64,000 bases of DNA from assembly GCF_000023445.1 (NCBI RefSeq), contig NC_012881.1:1245501-1309500 (forward strand). Direction: 5' to 3'. This stretch comes from Maridesulfovibrio salexigens DSM 2638 (lineage in GTDB: Bacteria > Desulfobacterota > Desulfovibrionia > Desulfovibrionales > Desulfovibrionaceae). The position numbers and the translations under genes were made by a program. The notes below the pieces were generated by a model. That model was not told the DNA's origin. It was given only the letters and a program-made list of their open reading frames with translations, and did no database searches. Shown here piece by piece: positions 51,720 to 60,422 of this stretch. Numbering within the stretch: position 1 is the first letter of the stretch; every line of letters begins with the position of its first letter.

Positions 51720-52970
51720 GTGGAAGGCGATATTAAAAGCTGCATTACAGCCATTAGTAAAGTTGTTACCGAAGATGGTATTACCATATTATTTCAGCCT
51801 GTTGTCTCTCTCTTGTCTCGCGCCGTGGTCGGTTTTGAAGCTTTTGCGCGTGGTGTTGATGAAAAAGGGGAAACCATTGCTTCTCCCGGTTGTCTTTTCA
51901 ACTCCTCTTTACCGATCCAAGCACAACTGAAAGTTGAAGAAATGTGTCTCAAAAAGGGTTTCGAAGCCTATAAACCCTTGTCAGAGAAATATTGGGATAT
52001 GGTTCTTTTTCTTAATATTAATTGCGGAATATACTCTCATGAAGAAAGTAAAGGCAGCAGCCCGCATCTGTTGGCAAAAACATTTAATTATTCCCCTCGC
52101 ATGATTGTTTTTGAAATGGATGCTGGTCAACTTAAGGGAAACCCACCCTTGGAAATGATCCATTCGGTCCGAGATATGGGGTATCGGCTATCGGTAGATA
52201 ATATTGTGCCATCAATGGATTGGATGGATTTTTTGCATATAATCAAGCCTGACTTTGTTAAGTTTGATCGCAGATTTTATGAAGGAATTGAAAACTCACA
52301 ACGGATCAAGAAAAAAGTGAATTCTGTTGCGCGTCTGTTTTCTTATTGTAGCGTTCTGCCTGTGGCAAAAGGTGTAGAAACGGAAGCTGAAGCAATAGCT
52401 CTTATGCAAAGCGGATTTTATTTACAGCAGGGTTATTTTTATTCCGACAGCACTGACGATGAAGGTAATAAAGATTTATTTAAGGATAAGGTTAACCGGA
52501 TAAGTAGGTCTGTAAATGGGGATATGAAAATTAAATCCGAGAATTCCCGTGAAAAATTTCGTGACTCACATTTGTTACTTAAAAGCACGATGACGCGTTT
52601 GCAACAGGGTGGAGATGGGGATATGAACCGGATTCTTGAAGAATTGGTTAAAAAAAATGATTCTGTTGTTTCAGTATACATTCTGGATAGTTCCGGTAAA
52701 CAGCGAAGCAAACGGCTGGCAGGAAGGGCTTCTGATCCGTTTGGATTGCGTGTCATGCCTTCAGCTGTGGGAAGTGATCACAGCTGTCAGGATTATTTTA
52801 CGTATTTAAATTCTGGGTTTGAAAAAACTGCGGGGGTGCGCAGTCCTGATGCCCTGCACAGTGACGGATACAATTATCTGGCAGGATTTTATTATAAGGA
52901 AGGCAGCCGCCGGGGTAGGATTTTGGTTCTTGAATACGTAGATTCTACGCCGGATGATACAAATGATTAG
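51720..52970 (+). CDS. EAL-domain protein with degenerate active site and YkuI-like C-terminal domain
   Basis: 416 residues from GTG 51720, preceded by AGGAG. Residues about 15-245 form an EAL (cyclic-di-GMP phosphodiesterase) fold: VVGFEAFARG (EAL position), LFLNIN, VFEMDAG, VKFDRRF and QQGYFYSDS. Two key sites are altered: DDFG is DNIV, and the Glu of AEGVET is Lys (AKGVET). It is probably catalytically dead and could act as a c-di-GMP sensor. Residues about 290-410 resemble the PAS-like domain of YkuI (VVSVYILDSSGKQRSKR, FGLRVMPSAVGSDHSCQDYF). No membrane segment. The last four bases overlap the clc stop on the other strand. Confidence 0.85.
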   Translation: MEGDIKSCITAISKVVTEDGITILFQPVVSLLSRAVVGFEAFARGVDEKGETIASPGCLFNSSLPIQAQLKVEEMCLKKGFEAYKPLSEKYWDMVLFLNINCGIYSHEESKGSSPHLLAKTFNYSPRMIVFEMDAGQLKGNPPLEMIHSVRDMGYRLSVDNIVPSMDWMDFLHIIKPDFVKFDRRFYEGIENSQRIKKKVNSVARLFSYCSVLPVAKGVETEAEAIALMQSGFYLQQGYFYSDSTDDEGNKDLFKDKVNRISRSVNGDMKIKSENSREKFRDSHLLLKSTMTRLQQGGDGDMNRILEELVKKNDSVVSVYILDSSGKQRSKRLAGRASDPFGLRVMPSAVGSDHSCQDYFTYLNSGFEKTAGVRSPDALHSDGYNYLAGFYYKEGSRRGRILVLEYVDSTPDDTND

Positions 52971-54739
52971 ATCGATGAAGAAAGAATTTTATTTTTGTAT
53001 CTTTTTTTGCGAAAAATATTCATAGCCTCTTTGGACTTAATTATCCCGGCTACGGTCTCATCCTGATTCACGAGTGGCAAGAAGGAGACACCGGTCCTTT
53101 CGAATTTCATAATGGCTTCTTTTAGGTTGGAGTTTACGGGAAGCGATACCACGGTGCGGACCATCAGGGTGTCCACTATTTCTGCCCCACCTTTTAAGTC
53201 TTGCGCATTTTTGAGAAATGCACGCATATCCCGAAGGGTCAGGATTCCGGCAAGCTTATTGTCTTTATTTAGAACCGGAAAATGCGGAAATTCAGAGTCT
53301 AATACCATTTCGGCAGCTTTTCTGAGGCTGTCTGTGGTACATAGGTAATCAAAATCAGTCTCCATTACTTCCTGAACTGGAATATTGACCATAACCGATT
53401 CGTCATGGCCGCGTAGAATATTAATGCCCTGACGCAATAATTTTGCTTCATAAACAGAATATCCTTTTAGTATACGGACAACCAGTGCACTGGTAATGCA
53501 GCCTACCATCATGGGCAGGATTATTTTATATGAGTATGTCAGTTCAAAAACAGTGAGTACCGCCGTAATGGGCGCGAGGGTGGTTCCGGCCACAACTGTT
53601 CCCATGCCGACGAGAGCATATTGTCCATGTGTAAGGGCCAGTTCCGGAAAAATCATATTAATAGTTGAGCTGACCGATACCCCTAAGGCCGCCCCTAAAA
53701 CCAGCGAGGGAGCAAAAATACCACCGCTCATTCCCGATCCGATACAAAGAGAAGTGGCAACAAGTTTGGCCCCTAGTAGTATTATGGCTAGATCAAGGGG
53801 CAGGACACCTGTCAAACCCATATTTACAGCTTCATAACCAACGCCCAGTACCGCAGGGATTTTAAGCGCGATTGCTCCAAGAATCAGCCCTCCAAGGCCG
53901 GGTTTTACCCAGCCGGGGACAGGGATCTGGTCAAAGGTGAATTCGCAAAGCCTTATCATTTTCACAAAAGCAATAGAAACTAGACCGGCTAGGATTCCGA
54001 GCAGAAAGAAGATGATCAGCTCTTCGAAATTACTGAAAATAAATTTAGGCGCATCGAAGGTAGGGAAGTCTCCCCAGAAAAATTTTGAGAGGGCGGATGC
54101 TGTTACCGATGCTACAATTATGTGGCTGACGTAGGACATCTCAGTATCGAGCAGCAGGATTTCAATGGCAAATAAAGTTCCTGTTAAGGGGGCATTGAAG
54201 GTTGCCGCAATTCCTGCTGCCGCTCCTGATGCAACGCAAACCGGAAGCATGGACGGATCTAGGCGAAATATTCTTGCCGCTGAAGAACCAAGCGAAGCTC
54301 CTATCTGAACAACAGGTCCTTCACGTCCGACAGAGGCTCCGCAGCCAATAAGCAGGCTGGTGGCTAATGCTTTAAGAAAGGTAATACGATGACGAATTAC
54401 CCCGCCCCGTACTGCCAGTGCTTTTATTACTTCGGGTACACCCGGTCCTTGAGCTTCAGGAGCCCAATTGGTGATAATCACCCCGGCGATAAGCCCGCCA
54501 ATGCAGGGAAGGAAGAGAACCAGCCACCAAGGAGAATTGGCCGCCATATCAAGGAAAGAATTACCACTGGCCCAGAAAAAGTGCTGGAAATTTTCAATCA
54601 ACCAGCGAAAAAGGAAGGCACCGCCTGCCGCCGCCATACCGATGGCCACGGAAAAAGACATAAGTAAAACGTACTGGACCCTCGGATTAAATGAGGTTCC
54701 AGTACGTTTTTTTGTTTTGGAATCGGAAGGGGAAACCAT
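52967..54739 (-). CDS. ClC-family chloride channel/antiporter with C-terminal CBS pair
   Basis: 590 residues. Ten or more membrane segments occupy about 20-435. The family selectivity motifs are GCGASVGREGPVVQIG (with the gating Glu), GSGMSGGIFAPSL and a Tyr in the AGITLAPIT-like VVAGTTLAPITAVLT. Two CBS domains fill about 450-575 (YLCTTDSLRKAAEMVLDSEFPHFPVLNKDNKLAGILTLRDMRAF and SFLPLVNQDETVAGIIKSKEAM) and may bind adenine nucleotides. ClC proteins exchange Cl- for H+ or conduct Cl-. It has no clear cotranscribed neighbour; cheV lies upstream on the same strand by 18 bases. Confidence 0.93.
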   Translation of the reverse strand: MVSPSDSKTKKRTGTSFNPRVQYVLLMSFSVAIGMAAAGGAFLFRWLIENFQHFFWASGNSFLDMAANSPWWLVLFLPCIGGLIAGVIITNWAPEAQGPGVPEVIKALAVRGGVIRHRITFLKALATSLLIGCGASVGREGPVVQIGASLGSSAARIFRLDPSMLPVCVASGAAAGIAATFNAPLTGTLFAIEILLLDTEMSYVSHIIVASVTASALSKFFWGDFPTFDAPKFIFSNFEELIIFFLLGILAGLVSIAFVKMIRLCEFTFDQIPVPGWVKPGLGGLILGAIALKIPAVLGVGYEAVNMGLTGVLPLDLAIILLGAKLVATSLCIGSGMSGGIFAPSLVLGAALGVSVSSTINMIFPELALTHGQYALVGMGTVVAGTTLAPITAVLTVFELTYSYKIILPMMVGCITSALVVRILKGYSVYEAKLLRQGINILRGHDESVMVNIPVQEVMETDFDYLCTTDSLRKAAEMVLDSEFPHFPVLNKDNKLAGILTLRDMRAFLKNAQDLKGGAEIVDTLMVRTVVSLPVNSNLKEAIMKFERTGVSFLPLVNQDETVAGIIKSKEAMNIFRKKRYKNKILSSSI

Positions 54740-54756
54740 GTCGATTTCCGCCTGTT

Positions 54757-55704
54757 TTATTTTTCAATCAAGGCAATGGCGCGTTGTGCCAGTTGGGTTA
54801 CCTCGGGTTTTGAAATCTGGTCGTCAGCACCGACAGATTCCCCTTTGTGGCGAAGCTTGTCAGTAATGATTGAGGAGAAAAGGATTACAGGTAACTGCTT
54901 TAATACTTCATCGGCCTTAATGCGTACTGTCAGGTTATGTCCGTCCATCACCGGCATTTCAATGTCAGAGATAACGACATTGACGAAGTCGGTTATTGGG
55001 CGTTCTTCCTCAATTGAGCGCTGTTTGTATTCTTGTAACTTGTCCCAGCAGGCACGTCCGGTATTAGCCATTTCAACAGAAAACTTTGCCCGGACCATCA
55101 TTTCAAAGAGCATCTCGCGGATCAGGGTGGAGTCATCTGCAATGATGGCTTTGTAGCCAGCGTGGTTGGTCCAGTCGATAGAGTCATCAAGCTGCAGTCC
55201 GAGATCTGGATTAAGCTCTGCCACGATTTTTTCAAGGTCGAGGATCAGAGAAATTCTGTCTTCGAACTTAACAACACCGGTAATCGAATCTTCAGAGAGG
55301 GTGGATACGTAGTTGGAAGGAGCTTCAACACGCTCCCAACTGATCCTGTGGATTCGAGTTACACCGGAAACAAGAAAAGCAGAAGAGACGTTGTTAAACT
55401 CAGTAACAATAACTTTAGGCGGTTCAGTTTCAACGCGAGGTTTTTTCAGCCAGTGGCTCAGGTCCACAAGCGGAATTACCTTATTTCGCAGGTTGAAAGT
55501 TCCCATGATCGCAGGGTGCGCAACCTTAGGAAGCTTTGTTATTTTTTCAGGAATTCTGATGATTTCCAGAACCTTGGCAACGTTAACGCCATAAAATCCG
55601 CGATAGTTGCCTTCGCCTTCTTCGCGCGGTTCTTCTTCAAGCCAGAATTCAACGATTTCTAGTTCATTAGTACCGGCTTCAAGTAAAATATCAGTTTGAG
55701 CCAT
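54757..55704 (-). CDS. cheV: Chemotaxis coupling protein CheV, second copy
   Basis: 315 residues, with the same architecture as the copy at 47783: CheW domain (about 10-165, FYGVNVAKVLEIIR, MGTFNLRNKVIPLVDLSHWL, VSGVTRIHRISWERV) and receiver (about 190-315, AIIADDSTLIREMLFEM, Asp in VVISDIEMPVMDGHNL, Lys in QISKPEV). Both begin with TDILLEAGTNELEI-like and end in KLIE/ALIEK-type sequence, so they are ancient paralogs. Because it starts 18 bases before the clc gene and lies on the same strand, the two may share one mRNA. Confidence 0.94.
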   Translation of the reverse strand: MAQTDILLEAGTNELEIVEFWLEEEPREEGEGNYRGFYGVNVAKVLEIIRIPEKITKLPKVAHPAIMGTFNLRNKVIPLVDLSHWLKKPRVETEPPKVIVTEFNNVSSAFLVSGVTRIHRISWERVEAPSNYVSTLSEDSITGVVKFEDRISLILDLEKIVAELNPDLGLQLDDSIDWTNHAGYKAIIADDSTLIREMLFEMMVRAKFSVEMANTGRACWDKLQEYKQRSIEEERPITDFVNVVISDIEMPVMDGHNLTVRIKADEVLKQLPVILFSSIITDKLRHKGESVGADDQISKPEVTQLAQRAIALIEK

Positions 55705-55805
55705 GTGTCTCTCCGATTAAATTCAGATTCTGTAATTCGATTACACTACGTATATTACGCTTTAAATACTATTATCGTCAACAATCGCTTAAAAAAAATA
55801 AATGA

Positions 55806-56777
55806 TTAGCAACGGTCCCGGGTAAGAGTCGATACTTCGCGTGCGGCTTCAAGAAGTTCTTCCCAGTCTTCGCAGGCTGTCAGTTTTGTTCGGATGGAGC
55901 GTATGCCGTCCATTCCTTTAGCGTAGCGGGGAAGTATGGATCTGATTTTCCTGAATGAGCGGTTGCTGCCGTCAAAATCTCTGGTCATATTGATATGCTC
56001 TTCCATTGTCTTGCCAAGATCGAAAGGCGGCAGGGTGGCACATTTAGGATCATCAAGCAGTTTAAGATAGCGAGCGAAGATTTCAGGATCAAAAAGAGCG
56101 CCGCGGGCAAACATAATCCCGTCTATACCCGTTTGCTTAATGCATTCCATACCGTCTTCTGCAGTAAAGAGATCGCCGCTGCCTATTACTGGTATGGAAA
56201 CATTTTGTTTTAATACTGCAAGCTTGGACCAATCTGCCTGACCAGAGAACATCTGTTTTGCATATCGAGGATGCATTGTAAGCCATGCAACACCGGTATC
56301 TTCCAGTCTCTTGGCGATTTCGAGGAAGTTGTCTTCTCCATTCATGAAACCGAGCCTGATCTTAACCCCGACCTTACCTTCGCCTGCTACACGAACCATA
56401 GCAGATGCAGTTTCAACCAGACGGTCAGGATCAAGATGAAGGGCGGAACCGCCTCCAGTTTTGAGGACTTTCTTGACCGGGCAGCCTGAGTTTAAATCAA
56501 AAAAAGAGTAGCCCTCATCTATCAGTTGGGGCATAGTGTCTGAATAGTCTTGCGGCTCTCCGCCGAACAGTTGGACGACCAATGGATTGTCTTCCGGGCA
56601 GGTGGCTAGCAGGGCTTTGGTCCCTTTACCGTCATATTTTAATCCCTTGACGCTGACCATCTCTGTGCAGGCAACGGCGCATCCCCGTTTGCGGCAGAGC
56701 ATGCGAAAGGGCAGGTCTGAATATCCGGCTAAGGGCGCCAGCCAAGGTTTATCTGGGCTTATTGGAAGTGATTTCAT
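55806..56777 (-). CDS. dus: tRNA-dihydrouridine synthase (Dus family)
   Basis: 323 residues. The FMN-binding TIM barrel opens with PWLAPLAGYSDLPFRMLCRKRGC. The catalytic Cys lies in FFDLNSGCPVKKVLKTGGGSAL, with VKIRLGFMNGE and the terminal GIDGIMFARGALFDPEIF also conserved. It reduces specific uridines in tRNA with NADPH. The layout is nearest DusB, but the subtype is not certain. The gene is followed (upstream side, plus strand) by an rRNA-promoter-like region and the tRNA cluster. Confidence 0.92.
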   Translation of the reverse strand: MKSLPISPDKPWLAPLAGYSDLPFRMLCRKRGCAVACTEMVSVKGLKYDGKGTKALLATCPEDNPLVVQLFGGEPQDYSDTMPQLIDEGYSFFDLNSGCPVKKVLKTGGGSALHLDPDRLVETASAMVRVAGEGKVGVKIRLGFMNGEDNFLEIAKRLEDTGVAWLTMHPRYAKQMFSGQADWSKLAVLKQNVSIPVIGSGDLFTAEDGMECIKQTGIDGIMFARGALFDPEIFARYLKLLDDPKCATLPPFDLGKTMEEHINMTRDFDGSNRSFRKIRSILPRYAKGMDGIRSIRTKLTACEDWEELLEAAREVSTLTRDRC

Positions 56778-56872
56778 GTTTTTGTACCTGAGAATCTTAT
56801 GTTCTTTGTTTGTACGGCAATAAGTGCCGAGGGCAGTGAATTACGTCCAAACGTCCGCAAAGTCAAAACCTG

Positions 56873-56900
56873 CCTGCGTTTGTAGCATATACTACGCAGG
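56873..56900. other. Hairpin between dus and the tRNA operon
   Basis: CCTGCGT and GTAG pair with CTAC and ACGCAGG around CATATA, with a short TT bulge. It lies in the divergent region between dus (starts 56777) and the tRNA promoters. On the plus strand TTATTTTC follows. It could end transcripts entering from the left. Confidence 0.5.
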
Positions 56901-56938
56901 TTATTTTCGAAAAAATTAAAAAAAGTTTAAAAAAGGTG

Positions 56939-56967
56939 TTGACTTCAAAGGCGATTTCCATTTAAAC
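56939..56967 (+). promoter_or_regulatory. Possible upstream promoter of the tRNA-tuf operon
   Basis: TTGACT (56939-56944) and TTAAAC (56962-56967) are 17 bases apart, preceded by an A-tract of the UP-element type (AAAAAATTAAAAAAAGTTTAAAAAAG). The predicted start lies near 56975, before a GC-rich stretch. It is placed as the first of two tandem promoters. Confidence 0.5.
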
Positions 56968-57048
56968 CCCGCTTCGTTGCTTCGGCGGATCACGAGTTCA
57001 ACGAAGTTTTCAAGCCGAGAACGGATTTGAAAAAAATCAAAAAAGTTC

Positions 57049-57077
57049 TTGCAATTTGAAAACAGAGCTTGTAGAAA
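57049..57077 (+). promoter_or_regulatory. Main promoter of the tRNA-tuf operon
   Basis: TTGCAA (57049-57054) and TAGAAA (57072-57077) are spaced by exactly 17 bases, after an A-rich run. Transcription would start near 57084, nine bases before the first tRNA. A GC-rich discriminator follows (TCGCTCACGAGG), as in stringently controlled tRNA promoters. Confidence 0.7.
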
Positions 57078-57092
57078 GATTCGCTCACGAGG

Positions 57093-57168
57093 GCTGGCGT
57101 AGCTCAATTGGTAGAGCAGCTGATTTGTAATCAGCAGGTTGCGGGTTCAAGTCCCATCGCCAGCTCCA
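57093..57168 (+). tRNA. tRNA-Thr (anticodon TGT)
   Basis: 76 bases including encoded CCA. The acceptor stem GCTGGCG/CGCCAGC is perfect, the anticodon loop is TTTGTAA with TGT, and GTTCAAGTC marks the T arm. It is the first of a four-tRNA cluster. Confidence 0.97.
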
Positions 57169-57191
57169 GTGAAGACAACAACATATATAGT

Positions 57192-57276
57192 GGTGGGGTT
57201 CCCGAGTGGCCAAAGGGAACAGACTGTAAATCTGTCGGCAACGCCTTCGGAGGTTCGAATCCTCCCCCCACCACCA
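57192..57276 (+). tRNA. tRNA-Tyr (anticodon GTA)
   Basis: 85 bases with a long variable arm, as expected of class II tRNA-Tyr. The acceptor stem GGTGGGG pairs with CCCCACC, the anticodon loop has TGTAAA, the T arm GGTTCGAAT, and CCA is encoded. Confidence 0.96.
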
Positions 57277-57339
57277 CTAAAATTGTAAATCGCGCTGTAG
57301 GAGGCAGGTAGGCCTGCTGTTAAACTACGGACATAGGGT

Positions 57340-57415
57340 GCGGGAATAGCTCAACGGCTAGAGCATCAGCCTTCCAAGCTGAGGGTTGCGGGTTCGAATC
57401 CCGTTTCCCGCTCCA
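57340..57415 (+). tRNA. tRNA-Gly (anticodon TCC)
   Basis: 76 bases. The acceptor stem GCGGGAA pairs with TTCCCGC, the anticodon TCC lies in CTTCCAA, the T arm is GGTTCGAATCC, and CCA is encoded. Confidence 0.97.
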
Positions 57416-57461
57416 ATTTGGTACTTACCCTAGTCCAAGACCTGCGCGTTTATAAGAGGAT

Positions 57462-57537
<76 letters not shown>

Positions 57538-57607
57538 TACATTTGTGTAGTATGACCTTTGACGCTTTAAATCATTAAAAACTCTATTTATTTTAGGGGG
57601 ATTTATC

Positions 57608-58801
57608 ATGGGTAAGGCTAAATTTGAACGCGGTAAGCCTCATGTTAATATCGGTACCATTGGTCACATTGACCACGGTAAAACCACTCTGACTGCTGCT
57701 ATCACCAAGATCGCTGGTCTTGCTGGTAACGGCGACTACGTAGCTTTCGACGAAATCGACAAAGCTCCTGAAGAAAAAGAACGCGGTATCACCATTGCTA
57801 CCGCTCACGTAGAATACGAAACCGAAGCACGTCACTACGCTCACGTAGACTGCCCCGGTCACGCTGACTACATCAAAAACATGATCACTGGTGCTGCTCA
57901 GATGGACGGCGCAATTCTCGTTGTTGCTGCTACTGACGGTCCCATGCCTCAGACTCGTGAGCACATCCTGCTCGCTCGTCAGGTTGGTGTTCCCGGAATC
58001 GTTGTATTCCTGAACAAGTGCGACATGGTTGATGATGAAGAACTCCTCGAGCTCGTAGAAATGGAAGTTCGCGAACTTCTCTCTTCCTACGACTTCCCCG
58101 GTGACGATCTTCCCGTTATCCAGGGTTCCGCTCTTAAAGCTCTCGAGTGCGAAAGCGCAGACGAAGATGCAGCTAAGCCCATCCTCGATCTCCTCGCAGC
58201 TTGTGACTCCTACATTGAAGAGCCCGAGCGTGACATCGACAAACCTTTCCTCATGCCTATTGAAGACGTTTTCTCCATCTCCGGTCGTGGTACCGTTGTT
58301 ACCGGTCGTGTTGAGCGCGGTGTAATCAAAGTTGGTGAAGAAGTAGAAATCGTTGGTATCAGAGACACCGCTAAGACTACTTGTACTGGTGTTGAAATGT
58401 TCCGTAAGCTCCTCGATCAGGGTCAGGCTGGTGACAACGTTGGTGTTCTCCTTCGTGGTACCAAGCGTGATGAAGTTGAGCGTGGCCAGGTTCTTTCCGC
58501 TCCCGGTTCCATCAACCCCCACACCAAGTTCAAGGCAGAAGTATACGTTCTGTCCAAAGACGAAGGTGGACGTCACACTCCTTTCTTCTCCGGCTACCGT
58601 CCTCAGTTCTACTTCCGTACAACTGACATCACCGGTGTAGTTACCCTCGACGAAGGCGTTGAAATGGTTATGCCTGGCGATAACGCTACCTTCAACGTTG
58701 AAATGATCAACCCCATCGCTATGGATCCGGGTCTGCGCTTCGCTATTCGCGAAGGTGGCCGTACCGTAGGCGCAGGAGTTGTTACTGAAATTCTGGAGTA
58801 A
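57608..58801 (+). CDS. tuf: Elongation factor Tu
   Basis: 397 residues, full length. The G domain has [18 protein letters not shown], the switch-region [30 protein letters not shown] and NKCDMVDD; beta-barrel domains 2 and 3 follow to the end. It delivers aminoacyl-tRNA to the ribosome. AGGGGG precedes the ATG. The codon use is strongly biased, typical of very highly expressed genes. Another tuf may exist in the str operon, as often in proteobacteria. Confidence 0.98.
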   Translation: MGKAKFERGKPHVNIGTIGHIDHGKTTLTAAITKIAGLAGNGDYVAFDEIDKAPEEKERGITIATAHVEYETEARHYAHVDCPGHADYIKNMITGAAQMDGAILVVAATDGPMPQTREHILLARQVGVPGIVVFLNKCDMVDDEELLELVEMEVRELLSSYDFPGDDLPVIQGSALKALECESADEDAAKPILDLLAACDSYIEEPERDIDKPFLMPIEDVFSISGRGTVVTGRVERGVIKVGEEVEIVGIRDTAKTTCTGVEMFRKLLDQGQAGDNVGVLLRGTKRDEVERGQVLSAPGSINPHTKFKAEVYVLSKDEGGRHTPFFSGYRPQFYFRTTDITGVVTLDEGVEMVMPGDNATFNVEMINPIAMDPGLRFAIREGGRTVGAGVVTEILE

Positions 58802-58804
58802 GAC

Positions 58805-58954
58805 ATGCGTGTCAAAGTTCAGATGCAGTGCACCGAGTGTAAGCGTCGTAACTATTCGACGATGAAGAACAAGAAGAACACTACTGGTCGCATCGAGCTG
58901 AAGAAGTATTGCCCTTTCGATAAGAAGCATACTCTTCACAGAGAGTCCAAGTAG
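58805..58954 (+). CDS. rpmG: 50S ribosomal protein L33
   Basis: A 49-residue gene that starts four bases after the tuf stop. The product begins [19 protein letters not shown] and ends HTLHRESK. One zinc-type CxxC pair (CTEC) is present. In the second site only one Cys remains (YCPFDKKH), so it is intermediate between the zinc and non-zinc forms. It is cotranscribed with tuf and the following tRNA-Trp. Confidence 0.94.
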   Translation: MRVKVQMQCTECKRRNYSTMKNKKNTTGRIELKKYCPFDKKHTLHRESK

Positions 58955-58969
58955 TTTCTATAAATAAGC

Positions 58970-59046
58970 AGGCCAGTAGTTCCAACGGCTAGAACGTCGG
59001 TCTCCAAAACCGAATGCTGGGGGTTCGAATCCCTCCTGGCCTGCCA
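58970..59046 (+). tRNA. tRNA-Trp (anticodon CCA)
   Basis: 77 bases. The acceptor stem AGGCCAG pairs with CTGGCCT, the anticodon loop CTCCAAA carries CCA, the T arm is GGTTCGAATCC, and CCA is encoded. It lies between rpmG and secE, as in many relatives. Confidence 0.96.
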
Positions 59047-59066
59047 CTTCATTTATGGGAATCAAT

Positions 59067-59318
59067 ATGGCCAAGAAAAAAAATAAAGGTGCGGGAGTTC
59101 AGGCTAAGGCTGAAACTCAGGGTACCGGTAGCAAGATTAAACAGTTTACCGAATTCTTTGAGCAGTCCAAGGTCGAAATCAAGAAGGTCGTATGGCCTAC
59201 TCAGAAAGAGACTATACAGACCTGTACCGCCGTCTTGGTCCTTGTCGTAGTCATGTCGCTTTTTCTGGGTGTTGTTGACATGGGTCTCAGCAAACTTGTT
59301 GAGGCAATCCTGTCTTAA
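59067..59318 (+). CDS. secE: Preprotein translocase subunit SecE
   Basis: 83 residues from ATG 59067, which has GGGAA upstream; the in-frame ATG 59055 directly follows the tRNA end and has none. The family motif is FFEQSKVEIKKVVWPTQKETIQT, followed by one membrane helix (VLVLVVVMSLFLGVVDMGLS). It stabilises SecY. The short N-terminal tail is lysine- and glycine-rich. Confidence 0.95.
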   Translation: MAKKKNKGAGVQAKAETQGTGSKIKQFTEFFEQSKVEIKKVVWPTQKETIQTCTAVLVLVVVMSLFLGVVDMGLSKLVEAILS

Positions 59319-59345
59319 ATAACCCGTAGAAAAGGAAAGAGCTCC

Positions 59346-59906
59346 ATGAACGCAGACGCTGAAAAACCTCAGGGAAGGAAGGCCCGTTGGTACATTGTTC
59401 ATACCTATTCAGGTTTTGAACAGCGGGTTGAGCAGACTGTCCGTGAGATGATGAGAACTGGTCAGGACAATGGACTGATCGAAGAAGTTGTCGTCCCCAC
59501 GGAAAAAGTTGTCGAGCTGGTTAAAGGGGAAAAAAGAACATCTACCCGGAAATTTTATCCGGGTTATGTCATGATCAAAATGATCATGGAGGATGAATCA
59601 TGGCATCTCATCCAATCTATTCCTCGTGTTACCGGATTCATCGGTGGCAAAAACCGCCCGACTCCAATGCGCGACAGCGAAGCAGCCAAAATCCTGAGCC
59701 TGATGGAAGACCGTCAGGAACAGCCGAGACCCAAGTTCAACTTTGATCGTGGCGATGAAGTCAGGGTCATTGATGGACCGTTCAGCGGTTTCAACGGCGT
59801 TGTAGAAGATGTTAACTACGACAAAGGCAAGCTTCGGGTGTCAGTCTCCATTTTCGGCCGCCAGACCCCGGTGGAACTTGACTTCGTTCAGGTAACCAAA
59901 GGGTAG
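59346..59906 (+). CDS. nusG: Transcription elongation/antitermination factor NusG
   Basis: 186 residues. The NGN domain opens RWYIVHTYSGFEQRVEQTVRE and includes FYPGYVMIKMIMEDESWHLIQSIPRVTGFIG. The KOW domain is DEVRVIDGPFSGFNGVVEDVNYDKGKLRVSVSIFGRQTPVELDF. It couples RNA polymerase to Rho and to the ribosome. It lies 27 bases after secE in the standard order. Confidence 0.97.
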   Translation: MNADAEKPQGRKARWYIVHTYSGFEQRVEQTVREMMRTGQDNGLIEEVVVPTEKVVELVKGEKRTSTRKFYPGYVMIKMIMEDESWHLIQSIPRVTGFIGGKNRPTPMRDSEAAKILSLMEDRQEQPRPKFNFDRGDEVRVIDGPFSGFNGVVEDVNYDKGKLRVSVSIFGRQTPVELDFVQVTKG

Positions 59907-59980
59907 TCCTGACCGCACTGCTGCATATTCATTTCCGACAGTGAGTACCCTCACTGGAATTTAATATAGGACATAAAGCG

Positions 59981-60406
59981 ATGGCCAAGAAAGAAATAGG
60001 CAAAATCAAGCTTCAGATACCTGCTGGCTCTGCAAACCCGTCCCCACCGGTCGGTCCTGCACTCGGTCAGCACGGTGTAAATATAATGGAATTCTGCAAG
60101 GCGTTCAACGCCAAGACGCAGGATCAGAAGGGCATGATCATTCCGGTGATCATCACTGTCTACCAAGACAGGTCCTTTTCCTTCATTACCAAGACTCCGC
60201 CGGCATCCACCCTCCTGCTCAAGGCTGCAAAGCTGCAGAAAGGTTCCGGCGAGCCTAACAAGAACAAGGTCGGTAAAGTAACCAAAGCTCAGGTTAAAGA
60301 AATTGCTGAGCTTAAAGCTCCCGACCTGACCGCTGCCGATACTGAAGCTGCCATGAAATCCATCATGGGAACAGCCCGCAGTATGGGCATTGAAGTCACA
60401 GAATAG
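59981..60406 (+). CDS. rplK: 50S ribosomal protein L11
   Basis: 141 residues. The start is [38 protein letters not shown], followed by the C-terminal RNA-binding domain ([21 protein letters not shown], ending [11 protein letters not shown]). It forms part of the GTPase-associated centre with L10 and L7/L12. Confidence 0.98.
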   Translation: MAKKEIGKIKLQIPAGSANPSPPVGPALGQHGVNIMEFCKAFNAKTQDQKGMIIPVIITVYQDRSFSFITKTPPASTLLLKAAKLQKGSGEPNKNKVGKVTKAQVKEIAELKAPDLTAADTEAAMKSIMGTARSMGIEVTE

Positions 60407-60422
60407 GTAAGGGGAATAGATC

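Noticed and set aside
56916-57107. 63-codon minus-strand frame across the tRNA promoter region
   Set aside because: It crosses two promoter-like elements and the start of a tRNA; no ribosome site.
57593-58939. 448-codon open frame antisense to tuf
   Set aside because: It mirrors a highly biased gene on the other strand; such shadows are common where codon use is strongly skewed, and it has no ribosome site or recognisable domain.
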